Positions 27,809 to 38,998 of a stretch of DNA of 64,000 nucleotides are shown one piece after another. The stretch is from Petrosia ficiformis (taxonomy: Eukaryota; Porifera; Demospongiae; Haplosclerida; Petrosiidae). The notes under the pieces are model-generated. The model saw only the letters and a program-made list of their open reading frames with translations, was not told where the DNA came from and did not search any database. The DNA lies in assembly GCA_947044365.1 (NCBI GenBank), contig OX345648.1:2564501-2628500 (forward strand), in the 5' to 3' direction. A program made the translations under genes and the position numbers. Positions within the stretch are counted from its first letter, which is position 1; each line of letters opens with the position of its first letter.

Positions 27809-30800
27809 TACTTGCTGTGGAAGAGGTTTATGTGGATATAATCCAATGTCCCTAGGGCTGACGGGTATGTCAACGCCAATCTCTGAACACTAGCAGATAG
27901 TACATCTGGCATATGCATCAATATTTATATAATATACTACAGTATGATTTAACATTATATTTTATATTATATATGTACATGTGTATGTATACATGTATAT
28001 ATCAGGCCTGTAGCAAGCAGGTTTAAAGTGGTCAGGCCAAGAAGTGGGTATAGTCACAACATACATGTAGGTGTGGTTTAATATATCACTGCATGTCCAC
28101 AGGCTCATTGAGTAGAGCCTTGAAGTGAAGTGAATCAATCTTGAAATTAGGTAACTGAGACGATCCTGTTTCATTGTTGTCTGCATGAAGATAGTTTTTA
28201 ACTCATCTTAAAAGACTATCATAATCAATTGCATTGAACCAGCCAGGATACAAAATTATTCCTTAAAAGCGCTTTGCGAGAGACAATAAATAGAAACTGA
28301 CCTTCAAACTGATTGGATAAAGAGGACTTTGATCCAGAACATTTGCACACAAAACTCCCAACACTAGTTTGAAATGTGTTTTACTCAGATCAATTCAGTA
28401 TTTCAAAGTGATAGTATTGCTGCTTGTAGAGTGATTTGGAAAACAAGACAGGGCATCAGCATATCTGGTATGAATGATCAGAACAGCACTTACAGCAGCT
28501 ACTCCATCTCCAGAATTGATTGACTTGCACTTGATAACATGCACACATCCACGTTTGTTTTTTAAAATCAATTCTTCAAAATTTTGAATGTTGCACAAAA
28601 TTGGTCTGGCCAAAACTGTACCAACAGGACCATTTGCTGTGGCCCTTTATATACACAATGTGGATTTACTAGATTAACCATGCACTGTGGAAAGTGATAT
28701 GGCTATCCTGTGGGCCATAAAATGTAGTTCTTAATTAGGACTATATTATTAGTTCAATATACATGTACATGTATGTCTATGTACTTTAAATGGGTGCTGG
28801 AATTGATCACTGCTGTTTCTTTTCATTTACACGTGTAGATGTGACTCATGGATGGTGGAACATTTCAAACTCTTCAGAGATTGATTATCTAATGCGATGT
28901 CTCACTATGAGGTTTGCACTACATGAGATTATATCATTTAAAATGAAATGAATTATTTAAATATTAAAATTAATATTTAAACTGTACTTGTGCCTGAATA
29001 GTAACAATAGCTCAACTATTGAACTGTATGTAGTATATCCATCCATTCATTCATTTAATCTTTAAATTAGTACTGCACAAATACTGTTGTTCGGTATTTG
29101 AATACTTGCTTCCCTTAACGAATGAATATTCATTTGAATATTCACTCGCTTACTGATCATAAATTGTTTTAGATTTGTTTCTTATCAAATATTAAGTTAT
29201 AGCTCATCATTTTGCTGTAAGTACTTACAATACATGTTTATAACGGCAGTTTTATGCTGGAATTTAAATTTATTCTGCATCATTTACATGTACATATGTA
29301 TTTGATACAGAGGTTATCGAGAGAAAAGTCTTTATAAACTACTTCACAAGAACAAAGAGAGTATCTGTAAGAATTTGAATCCTCAAAGGATAAGTCTACC
29401 TACCTCGTTAGTAGAGCAAATTACAAATATGGAGAATAAAACAGACATGGTAAAACCTATATTAGAAGAAGATAACGAAATGGAAGTAGATGTCATTGAT
29501 GAATCAGTGAAACCAAATGAAGATGAGATTGAGTCTACTGAACTAAAGTCCAGTAACATGTCTCCTAGTTTCTCAAATGCACCTGTCACCTCGTTGACTA
29601 AAGGGCTGTTTCTGCCTGATAAAGATGTGATGGAATATAATCCATTTCTACTGAACCAAAATGATGAAATAGCTGAAAATGTCATGATGTACTTGAATGG
29701 AATGGAGACCAGATTATTTGATGCACATTTGCAAGTGAAGGTAAACATGATTTTAGAATTGCATTTTTTTAAAAAAGCTCAGATTACAGGCCATTTTATC
29801 TTAATTATATTCATAGTCTGACATAGTTATCCAAGGCCAAAGAGATGTGTGGTTTGCTGGCATAGTGTTTAGTTTGTGGGTGTGTCTTTTTCCTCGAAGT
29901 TTATGTACATTAATAATAGTTACTAAATCACATAAAAATTTCATCTAGTGGTTGGGTTAGGACTAGGGGATGTCATGAGAGGATTTGGGTGTGGTTCAGA
30001 TTTTGTTGGTGTGTCTTTCCACATCCAGCACTGCACTTGATATGTATTAAGATTCAAAACAGGTATATGTACATGTATATGAAGGAAACATTCCTGATGC
30101 TATTAACCCTCACCCTCATAATACAGAGTGAACGGTTTCTAAATGCTGTGTATGTGTCTATTCCAATGAGTATTGACACTTCAAATGAGCTATCAGTAGA
30201 TTTCAAATTGTAAAAGGGTCAACATAAAAAAATATGCTTTTTCTAAAACTGGAATACAGGTTGAACTGAAAATAAAATGATAATGGAATACATGGTATGA
30301 TTACTATCGTATTTTAATCTATTATACCACATCTATTTTTTTAAATCTAAGGCCATATTTTCAGTATTTTGCATCAATGTGCCACCTGCCCTCACACTTC
30401 ATAGTTAGTATGTGTTCCTGCTCTCATACTTTCTTATGACATATTACATATACACATATATAGTTCACTGTCAAGTAACTATAGTAGAGATTAGGCTATA
30501 AACCATAGTGAACTATATTAAACATTATCAATTTATCCTAGAGATTAAACACATGTACTTCATTAATTTGTTTACACAGGGATCTCAGAAAATGTATGAA
30601 GATAATGATTGTGACAATAAATTGGATAAGAAAAAAGGTTGGTTTTATAATAAGTTATGAATTTTTGTGCACATAGCAAACACAATCAATATACATGTGT
30701 CATATTTACACATGTACATGTAGCAATTCTTAGGCTATTATCTAATATGTGATTTGAATATGATTTCTAAGGATAATGTCAACAGTTGCATTGTAACTAA

Positions 30801-33800
30801 TGTGTATGAAATATACATTTATTTGTTAAGTCTCTTTCATTAAGTTGTATCATTGCTTTTCACAGACTCTGAATCTCTCCTTCCACTCATAGCAGACGGT
30901 CTTATTAGACTTGAAGCATGTGTCCAGAGAAGATATTTAAAGCCTCCCTTCAGAGAAAAGTACATACATGAACATAATTATATTGCATACTGTACTGTTC
31001 AATTATGTCCTTAATTTATCACTTGTATCTCTTCAGATCTTTAGATGTGAAAAAGGAAGGTTCGGATGAATCAGGAAAGGAAATTACATCAGCTGAAGAG
31101 CCCCTTGCTCTAACAAAATGGAGAATGGCAGTTGGTGATGCCAAGTCTGCCTCACAATTAGGTGTTTGTATGAATGAACTAGAGAAGAACATAGCTTGGG
31201 AAAAAAGTCCAATGAAAGTGGTATGTAAACATGTAATACACATTCGTATGTATGTTGTGAACTTTCCATCTTTCACATATGAAATTGTGACTGTGCAGAG
31301 CTTTTCTTCAGTTTTTGTGAATCTAGTCTAGTAGTGTTTGTATCTTTTCATTCAGAATTGGTAAAGGGGGCAGATTTCTTAATGCCGCCCTAAAAACACT
31401 TGTCCCTTTAAATTGTTCCAGTACATAATAAGTCATAAGTTTAGAAAGTATAACAAATCAAACATGTTCAAACCTTTTTTTCATTCATTTTTAATTAAAG
31501 TATTACACATCTTGCAATCAAATGTTTTCTTGCTATTTATATCAATCTTATTCTGTCTCCTCAGTTTTGTGTGATATGTCGTACAGGTGATAATGAGTCC
31601 TTGCTGTTATTATGTGATAACTGTGACAGAGGAACACATACTTATTGTTGTAAACCTAAACTTGAGTCAATACCTGAAGGTGACTGGTACTGTCATGACT
31701 GTGTTATTAATGTAAGTCCAACAAAATTATTTATTTCTGTAGCCAGAAGGACCATACCTATAAGTACTGTATGTGCACATGATTCAAGCATAATTAGTTT
31801 GTTCATGTGGATGGATGGATGGTCTTGTTGTTTCTAGGAGGACAGTACACACTAAGACATACATGTACTTGTAATATTACAATAATATTTCTTTTATTTT
31901 TTTATCACTGAATATATGCTCCCATTTCACTAAAATATATACATTTGGTAAAGCTTGTACTATGGGTTATTCACTATTTTGATAAATTTTCTCATTTTTT
32001 TTTAGGCATCACGGAAGAGCGTTTGTAATGTTTGTGAAACTGCAAGAGGTATATTGCTACATTGTACAGAATGTCCAAAGGTCATTCACAAAAGATGTCA
32101 TAACCCTCCATTGACAAGGTAATATTCATGACGTTGTATATAGTTTAATTAACTTTTCTTGTCCTCACTCGCGTAGATAGAATAGAGAATTACTGTAATG
32201 ATTTTGTGTGTCTGTGTATTATCACATTTTGTGAAAAAAATAATGACATTGGCACTTTGTGGATCACAGAAGGAAATCTTCTGGTTAAAAAGTTATAACA
32301 ATGTTTGTAACTCACGGTTGCCTTTTCATTTCTTTCAAAAGGCTTCTGATAGCAACCAAATACAAGGGAACCTTGTTTGAAGGCTAATGGTGTCAAATCA
32401 CTGCTTGAAATGGAGTACATTTCAGGGAGTGCCTGCTACATCATCAAACATAGTCTCTAAGCTTTCAACCATTATGGTCACTTTCTCATATATTATTTCA
32501 TGCACATGATTTAAGCCATAAAACTGATTTCATTAGTTATAAAAATGATATTCCATGTAATGTAATTATTATTGGTATTTCTCCCAAAAATCCTTAGAAT
32601 ATTGCATTTGTTTTCTAAATGTACAGAGAGCCTTCAAACATTTACAACTACCGTAAGGGTAAAAATTTTCGAGGGGGATTTATTTTCGTTATTTTCGTAT
32701 GCTACATATATGTAATCAAAGAAAATTTAACTCTACCCCTTTTGCCATTTGCACATGCGCAGCAGTATAACGAGACTCATGACCAAGATGGCACTGTTTA
32801 AGTACTTCAGTCCAGCGGATCCATTATCTTCTTCAAACTTGTTTTTGATCACAACTATTAAAGATGTAAATAGCAAAGTCCTACACAATAAGGAGAGAGG
32901 ACAAAAGAGAGGTGAATACCTCAAGTTATCTGAAGAGGGGAAAGCCATCGTTGGAAAATAATACTAGTGAGCATGGTGTTGCGAGAGCTGTGCAACATTT
33001 TAAGACGAAGAATTTGAAAGCTAGTAGTGTGAGTGAATGTATGAAAATGAGTTAAAGAAGAAGAGTAAATCAGCTGTATGTAGGGAAGAAGTCATTGTTG
33101 ACTCCCTCCCTATGAAAAAGCGTGATAGACCACCTCTTTTAGGAGAAAATAATGACATCTGTTTGAGAAAGTTACTTGTATCAATGAGAAGTAGAGGAGC
33201 ACCAGTAGGAACAAGTATCATCATCAGTATAGGGCATGGAATAATGCTTAAATGTGATAGATCTTCACTAGAAGAATTGGTGGTACAGTTCAGCTTAATA
33301 AAGAGTGGGCTAAAAGCGTATTAAGGAGAATGGGCATTACAAAAAGAAGGGCCAATTCCAAAGCAAAAATTTTACCTGGAAACTTCATAGAGATAAAAGA
33401 ACAATACCTAATGGGCATTAAATCAGTCACGACTATGGAGGAAATTCTGTGTGAGTTAATATTAAATTGGGACCAGACTGCAATGAAAATTGTCCCTTCC
33501 TTGCAATGGACCCTGGAAATAGTAGCTACAGATGATAAACACCAGATCACCACTGTGCTCGCATGTTCGTTGGCTGGGAGTTTTCTACCAATTCAGCTAA
33601 TTTACAAAGGAACAACACCAAGATGTCTGCTTAAGAATGTGTCTTTTCCTGAAGATCGACATCTTACATATATAGCTATCATTGGTCGAATACTGCTACA
33701 ATGGTAGAATATGTGAAGCGTATCATTGTGCCATACATAGCTCAAATGCGACAAGAACTCAAACTAAGTGATGATCATCCTGCTCTTGTTCTGTTTGATG

Positions 33801-36800
33801 TTTTCAAAGGCCAGTGCACTGATGAAATTTTCAAGTTATTAGAAATAAACAACATCTTGTATGTTACAGTCCCACCCAATACTACAGACAGACTCCAGCC
33901 CTCAGACTTAAGTGTAAACATGCCTGCTAAAGATTACATGAAGTACAAGTTACAAAATAGGTATGGGAAAATTATTTGCCAGCAGTTAGATAATGGAGTT
34001 CATCAAGTAGTTTAAGCCATTAATTGGTAAATGGATTGTTGATATGTGTCATTATCTAACGTCCAAGCCTGATATTATCGTTAATGGTTTCCACAAAGCA
34101 GATATTATAGACATCTTTAAATAATTGTAATATTACATATAATGCATGAGAATGTACACATTTAATGTTTTTGAGTTATTGTAATATCTATTTAAGAAAC
34201 AACTGTATGTGCTTAATTACATTGTAATTATTGGAATTCAATCAAATATTCTTGTTCTAAACAGAAGAAGAGATGAGGTCGTAAATTCTTCTGAACAAAA
34301 TGGTGCAATGGTAGAGTGTGTGGATCTTGTTCAACAGCAAGATAGGTAGCGATTGCTATGGCAAACAAACCGCAATCTGTTGAACCTTCTTGTTTTTGAA
34401 TAGGAGGTATTGTGTACTTGATGGTTGACAAGGCAAAAACATCGGCAATGCTTTTCTTTGTGATGTCATCAACAGAGGTGTATAATGAATCGTAAACACA
34501 AACTTCTCCTTCATGGCAGCCGATTGTACTTGCAGTTGTCCAATGATTGGTATGGCAGTGAAATATTTGTAAATAATTATTAACCCAGGCTCCAAGATTA
34601 GTTATGGGTGACAGTATAGAGCGTAATCCTTTTATTGATGGAAATTGCTGATGTAAAAGCTGTTGAGAAGCACTTAGAATCATGTCGTTCAGTTCCAACC
34701 CATTCAGAACCATCAACAACAGTTAAGTGAATTCGTCCTACTGAAACCCATTCATATGTATCTTCTATTTTTCTCTTTTTTTACTGTCTCATCTACATCA
34801 GTCAAATCAATCTCATCATCACCATATGTATCTGTTGTATTCTTGCTTCAGGTATTGTAGCATGATCTGTTAGAAGCTTTTTTACCTTGTTAATTTGTGC
34901 AGAGACCCCAGTGAAAGTATACACACACGGAATTTCTAGGCCACCCTGAGGCAAATCACTTGAGTACCTTCTTTGTCCTGTAACTCGACATTGTATAGAA
35001 CCATTTGGCCTTTAAAAAAGGGAATATACAGCTGAGACTTTTCTGGATATGTCTCCAAAACTTGTTGAATTCTTTTTGACAGCAAAAGCAAAGGAGTCAC
35101 CCCCAATTGGTTCGTTGTCCAACGCATGGCAACACTTCTCCTGTTGGTGCTCTCAAATTATCCTTGTATACATGATACTCATGAATCATTGAACTGTAAC
35201 AGAAGCTAGTAGCAGCCATATCCTGCAATATGTGAAAACAAAAACACGTGTATACGCGTGCACAACTGGCCCCTCCCTGGCAGGAGGAGTGGCTAGAACT
35301 ACTGGATCAACGAAAGGTAATACCTCAAAAATTTTGAATTAAAGCGCACAATCTCAAATCACGAAAAGTTAACCCCACGAAATTTGCACCCTACGGTATA
35401 TAATAATATTTTAACACCAAGTTATAGTGGGAATGTGTTTACTACAGGTATAGTCATTGTGTATTGTTTCATTAGTCATATATGAACAGAAAGTTGTCTA
35501 TCAGAAAAGGGTGTCCTGAAGGGAAGGGTGGGAAATGGGCTTAACAGTGTCTAGTGTATCAGTCATTAATGCTCACCATTTACCACTATACATCTATTGT
35601 GCTAGATACTCTAATACTCTTTTACATGTTTTGGCACTCTAAATCATTAGAGGACTACGCAAAAGTTACTGAAATACTGTAATATGATACTAAATTGTTT
35701 TTCTAGTTTTGTATACATTATAATATTCAGTTAATATTTTATAGGATTCCAATCGGTCCTTGGCAGTGTTCTGAATGTCGTCGGCAGACTCGTAGATCAA
35801 AACCAACTCGTTCCCGTCAAACAAAAGATGAACTAATCATGTGTCAAGCTCTGATTTTGGAACTGGAGAACCAAGACAATTCATGGCCTTTTCTGGAACC
35901 AGTAGATCGCAAGAAAGTCCCAGAATATTTCAAAGTTATAAAAAAACCTATGGATTTCTCGACAATAAAGACTAAACTACAAGAGGGAAAGTAAGGAAAA
36001 CGTAGTGGAATAAGTACATGTACATGTACATGTATATGGAACCACCTTATATCTAATACACATACATACATGTACATAATTTAATAATTATTAGAATTGA
36101 TGTATTATATATTATATAAATAATAGGGTGTGCCTATACTAGTATAAAGATCTGAATAAGTACCTATGTTAAACATATAGGCAGAGTATCAATATAGGGA
36201 ACTGCATAACTATACATTGCCAATACACCATACACAATATTTGTTAGACTTTGCAGATTACACTGTTATCTAACTACACAAGTAAAGTCGGTATGATGGC
36301 AAAACTACATGTGTCATAAACATTTTTGATCAAATATATCTCAGTGTAAAAAATAGCACTATGCCCATGTGTGTGAATGATTGTAAACTATGTATATAGC
36401 ATGTTATATTGTATTGGATCTGAATATAGGAATTTGGATTATGAAATGTAGGCAAATTGCAGTATAGATGCAACTGTAATGAATAGTCGTATGTGATTGT
36501 GGATACAATTTGGAGACTCTTTGTTGATCTAATGAGTATACCTTAGGAAGGCAACTAAATTTAAGATCTAGATAGAGCAAAATTAATTTTCATGGGTACC
36601 CAAATGTATTTCACATCCTGTACAAAATGGCTCAGTATGCTGGGTATAAAATAAAGAGTGAGTGTTTCATTATTAAGTTTTAAAGGTCCCTTTGCAGCCA
36701 CTTTCACATAATTGTGACAGCATGGCCAAAATATCTTGCTACAAATTGAGACTTTTGATAATCAGATTTATTCTTTATTCTTTCTGTATTAGGTATTCTA

Positions 36801-38998
36801 GCAAGGAAGCATTTGCAGCAGATGCCAGATTGGTATTTGACAACTGTGCTTATTACAATGAGGATGAATCAGAGGTAATTGTGTGTATATATTAGGGCTG
36901 GGATGAAGGTTGCAAAACAACATTCGAAGCTTTGCCAGCAAAAAGGAACGAATATTCGAAGGTTTACATGTGTTTTTATGCTCTTACCTTGATTGGCTAT
37001 AGATAGCCTCCAAAACTGAATTATTGCTTTATAATGAGTACTACTCTTGTTCCTGTCGCTGTTTCTACTTGGATTTAGCATTGCTGGACTGTGAAATGAG
37101 ACAGAAGCAGCCAACAACACAGCCTCAACTTTTCCGGAAGAGGCATACATTATTGACTGCGTGATTAGACTGCACAAGTACGCATGTACAAACATTAAAG
37201 TGGGCGTGGCAGCAAAGCTTAAAAGGGAGAAATGTACTACAAAGAAGTAATGGTGGTTGCTGATGTTATACAGTATTGTGGTAGCCACATTATCATTAAA
37301 AAATGATGATGAAGTTAATGTTCAGTACTTACCATTGCTGGAATTACCTTCAGTATTATTATCATATTGATAAACTGGTGAAAGAAACTGTTGGCTCACC
37401 TAAAAATTGATAAAAGTATCACTAAAACATGAAACATTGTTATAAGTCATCATTAAAGGTTATTCACATGCTCTGTAACTGGAGAGCAATTTGGCAGTAG
37501 CAATTATCGTATCTTCGGTTTGGCTGCTGCTTTCTTTTTTACTTGTGTGTGTCAAGGTTTTGAGCCCTGTAAAAATCACTACCAGCTAAAATAGCATTTG
37601 CAGTGTCTGGAAACTCAGGACAAGTTTTTTTCCCCACGTACAAAACGATGATAGTACACATTGTTCTCGGAGTAATTATGTTTGTAGGTGATGGAATTAT
37701 GATTGAATGCTCTAGTTTTACAAATTTGCATCATAAGCTCTTGTGTTACTGTGAGCAACTATCAACCTTAATGCTGTTGAGAATGCTCCAAAGAGTACTT
37801 AACTCACTTTACTAGAAGCTTTTCTAAATAGCAACTACATGTGCTACAGTTTCTTCGCATCTACAATTTTTTAAGCCTTTGCATAATAATAATTACAGGG
37901 GTGGATTTAGTGAGGTCTAGGTTGGCAATTGACTTCCTCTCAAAACATTTTTGAAAATTAATTTTTGCTGATTAAGTGCAATCAACACTCCTATAATTAT
38001 TATTTAAAATTTCTTTAAAACTTGTGGCTTGACCTCCCCTCTAAAAATCCTAAATCTGTCCTGAATTACATATAATTTTGCAGAATACAAATTTGTTAAC
38101 CTATTAAAGCAATAACTAAAACTAAACCTATGGTCACTCATAATAATGAATGCACTAAAGTGCAGAACCCTCGCTAAACAGCATGGCTTTAAAACAAGTT
38201 TGCCTAAGTAACATTGCAACAGCCAGGAACACACCCAACACTATAATTTGCATATTCATGTATACTGACTTCTTATCAGTAGTACATGAATATGCACATT
38301 ATGGGGATAGCATGGCCATCAGATCTCTTGAGAACTAGCGAATTTCTGGACAAAACTTCACAAATAGCTGTATAAACACTCATTAGGACAATAGACAAAG
38401 CTCAAGAAACAAAGCTTCAAAGAGACAAAAGTTAGTGGTTCAGTGTTTTCTGCTGACATCAGCAAAGACGAAGAAATTTCAAGATGGCGACAGATCGACG
38501 AGAGTTTACACGGCTGTTTCTCCGCAACAAGATGAGTTCAGAACAAATCCTTTAAATGTTGGAATTATGGATATATAGCGTCTTCAACCATGTGTCAACA
38601 AATTAGTATCATCTGGTATTTGCAAAGATTACGTGGTACATACAGACAGACAGACAGACACACACACAAACCAACTACTATAACCCTCCACCTACGCGGC
38701 TCGGGTTAATAACTAGGCATTAGGCAATGGCTTTCCCTTACGTTTTCATGTGTGTACACTGTCATGTTCCATCCTTATCATTGAAATAGGGACCACTAAT
38801 TTGGTTTTCTTGCATTATTTAAGTTGGACACATTCATAAAATTGTTTTCAGTAATGGTAGTACACATGTATGTGTTAGTAAGTAATCTGAAAACATTATG
38901 TGCTATTTATCATGTACTTGTTTTTTCTCCCTTAGATTGGCATGACTGGTCACGCTATGAGACAGTTCTTTGAGAAAAAATGGGCAGAGCTAACATGA
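12086..38998 (+). CDS. BAZ2-like: BAZ2-type bromodomain/PHD/TAM/DDT chromatin-remodelling subunit, complete, 21 coding exons
   Basis: Exons: 12086-13758, 15495-16255, 16539-16718, 17125-17360, 17847-18338, 19535-19645, 20045-20229, 21317-21440, 23340-23492, 24715-26161, 27073-27528, 28839-28911, 29311-29740, 30580-30637, 30866-30959, 31037-31220, 31565-31711, 32006-32118, 35745-35990, 36793-36874, 38936-38998. Every border is AG/GT and all phases agree; the sum is 7308 nt, 2435 codons plus TGA. Order: disordered Ser/Pro-rich N-terminus; TAM/MBD-like domain at about 558-625 (RVDICYVTPCKRRLRTFPE, HFSFS); AT-hooks RRGRPPK, SRGRPKG and GRGRPPKRS; basic coiled coil; DDT near 1030 (LSSLAFSDLVTVFQFIRSFD); WHIM-type GQDRFTRQYWHLP near 1325; PHD1 and PHD2 at about 2220-2315; bromodomain to the C-terminus. 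BAZ2A/B proteins are the large subunits of ISWI remodelling complexes (NoRC-type) in the nucleus and silence rDNA and heterochromatin. Human homologues are shorter (about 1900-2200 residues). Confidence 0.93.
13759..13804 (+). repeat. TG microsatellite at the exon 1 donor of the BAZ2-like gene
   Basis: The donor GTATGT at 13759 opens directly into an interrupted (TG)n tract. Variable TG length beside a donor could affect splicing; that is inference. Confidence 0.7.
14720..15150 (+). mobile_element. Degenerate copy of the TTAA-flanked piggyBac-like MITE family
   Basis: Shares the internal sequence of the better copies at 20349 and 23589 (CTTCCCATTTCCAA, TTGGCTCCTTTTTGGACATG, CAAATGCAG). The 5' end is lost just after TTAACCC; the 3' end reads GTGACATTAGCACTCTAAG before ATTAA. 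Confidence 0.65.
18516..19265. mobile_element. Non-autonomous element with ACCCTCGCC ends
   Basis: The left end GACCCTCGCCTACG and right end CGCGGCGAGGGT are inverted copies around 750 bp in an intron of the BAZ2-like gene. Next to the right end is a (minus-strand) GTGTGTCTGTCTG tract followed by TTTCTGGAAAAATAAAGACATTGACA. The same motif string recurs at 10281, 32195, 38640 and 58700, so a dispersed family is present. Confidence 0.45.
20349..20879 (+). mobile_element. piggyBac-like MITE, TTAA target duplication
   Basis: TTAA at 20345-20348 and 20880-20883 flanks a 531-bp unit with inverted ends CCCTTAGAGGACTGA and its near reverse complement (TCAGTCCTCTAAGAG). CCCT ends with TTAA duplication are the piggyBac signature. 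No transposase, but an interior segment reads as FPLYLLFRPKGGQKNH and related peptide, shared with the other copies, so the family derives from a coding element. Confidence 0.75.
21981..22149. repeat. Fold-back element, arms about 65 bp
   Basis: The left arm AGAACACACTTTACTGTGAT runs through GTAGCAC and GTCAATAAAGGTC, and the right arm is its imperfect reverse complement ending AAGTGTGTTCT; a short loop sits near 22050-22090. Lies in an intron of the BAZ2-like gene. Confidence 0.6.
22455..22867. mobile_element. 413-bp pogo-like MITE with TA duplication
   Basis: TA at 22453-22454 and 22868-22869 flanks perfect inverted ends CCGTAAATCGGGTAT / ATACCCGATTTACGG. The first five bases CCGTA match the ends of the larger pogo-like element at 32651. 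The interior holds a 76-codon open frame from 22561 with CHTCSDTWLCYDYH that I do not recognise; it may be captured host sequence. Confidence 0.7.
23589..24187 (+). mobile_element. piggyBac-like MITE, TTAA target duplication (best copy)
   Basis: TTAA at 23585-23588 and 24188-24191; inverted ends CCCTTAGAGCACTGA / TCAGTGCTCTAAGGG match perfectly over 15 bp; 599 bp. The interior translates in part as LYPKLGSFSDMEYYFHQLAY and later PLSLFRPKGSRKN, the same peptides as in the other copies. Confidence 0.8.
27754..27806. repeat. TA microsatellite
   Basis: About 26 TA units in an intron of the BAZ2-like gene. A shorter tract lies at about 26661-26700. Confidence 0.8.
28003..28640 (-). other. Possible gene fragment or repeat inside an intron of the BAZ2-like gene
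   Basis: On the minus strand 28613-28490 reads as plausible protein (ARPILCNIQNFEELILKN, then CVHVIKCKSINSGDG) and ends at a donor-like GTAAGT. GGCCTGTAGCAAGCAGG at the left and GGTCTGGCCAAAAC at the right hint at repeat ends. I do not recognise the peptide, and no partner exon is visible. Confidence 0.25.
32770..34015 (+). pseudogene. Decayed pogo/Tigger-type DDE_1 transposase
   Basis: Read across frames this is one transposase: an N-terminal helix-turn-helix region (GEYLKLSEEGKAIVGK, then AVQHFKTKNL), a second HTH-like region near 33100-33330, then the catalytic domain with NWDQT (first Asp, near 33470), ALVLFDVFKGQCTDEI (second Asp) and DRLQPSDLSVNMPAKD (third acidic region). These are DDE_1 motifs shared with pogo, Tigger and CENP-B. 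Breaks: stops just after 32958, frame changes near 33040, 33285 and 33680. It cannot encode a working enzyme as it stands. Confidence 0.75.
34228..34719 (-). CDS. ULP1/SENP-like (C48) cysteine protease domain carried by the transposon
   Basis: A 163-codon minus-strand frame has the order of a C48 peptidase: TNHWTTAST (catalytic His), GEVCVYDSLY (Asp), IQKQEGSTDCGLFAIAIAT (Gln and Cys). These enzymes cut SUMO or other ubiquitin-like proteins. The frame is probably the C-terminal part of a longer protein: another minus-strand open stretch of 63 codons lies at 34936-35127 (from RWTTNQLGVTPLLLLSKRIQ). It is convergent with the transposase and within the same inverted ends. All catalytic residues appear intact although the transposase is broken. 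ULP1-type domains are known in several DNA transposon groups; in a pogo-like unit I do not know a precedent. Confidence 0.65.
   Translation of the reverse strand: MLMVLNGLELNDMILSASQQLLHQQFPSIKGLRSILSPITNLGAWVNNYLQIFHCHTNHWTTASTIGCHEGEVCVYDSLYTSVDDITKKSIADVFALSTIKYTIPPIQKQEGSTDCGLFAIAIATYLAVEQDPHTLPLHHFVQKNLRPHLFFCLEQEYLIEFQ
36892..37390. mobile_element. Remnant of a hAT-like MITE (TAGGGCTGGGA end)
   Basis: Starts TAGGGCTGGGATGAAGG directly after the exon 20 donor region, the same terminal motif as the elements at 48586 and 50672, followed by an ATTCGAAG-rich stretch. No matching right end was found, so the 3' limit is a guess. Confidence 0.35.
38390..38710 (-). repeat. Dispersed repeat with CCGCGTAGGTGGAGGGTTA and CTGTCTGTCTG motifs
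   Basis: Read on the minus strand it begins CCCGAGCCGCGTAGGTGGAG and runs into GTGTGTCTGTCTGTCTG, the same start as the units at 18516-19265 and, more divergent, at 32160-32460. Confidence 0.45.

Larger units (their letters stand above)
32651..35396 (+). mobile_element. pogo-like DNA transposon with TA duplication, carrying a transposase (+) and a ULP1-like protease (-)
   Basis: TA at 32649-32650 and 35397-35398. The inverted ends CCGTAAGGGTAAAAATTTTC and CCGTAGGGTGCAAATTTCGT (read inward) match imperfectly over about 45 bp. The whole 2746-bp unit sits in the BAZ2 intron between exons 18 and 19, the PHD2/bromodomain junction. The + strand carries a decayed DDE_1-type transposase; the - strand carries a papain-like SUMO-protease domain. 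The 5' part exists a second time at 59148-59974 within the duplicated BAZ2 block, so the insertion predates that duplication. Confidence 0.8.
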
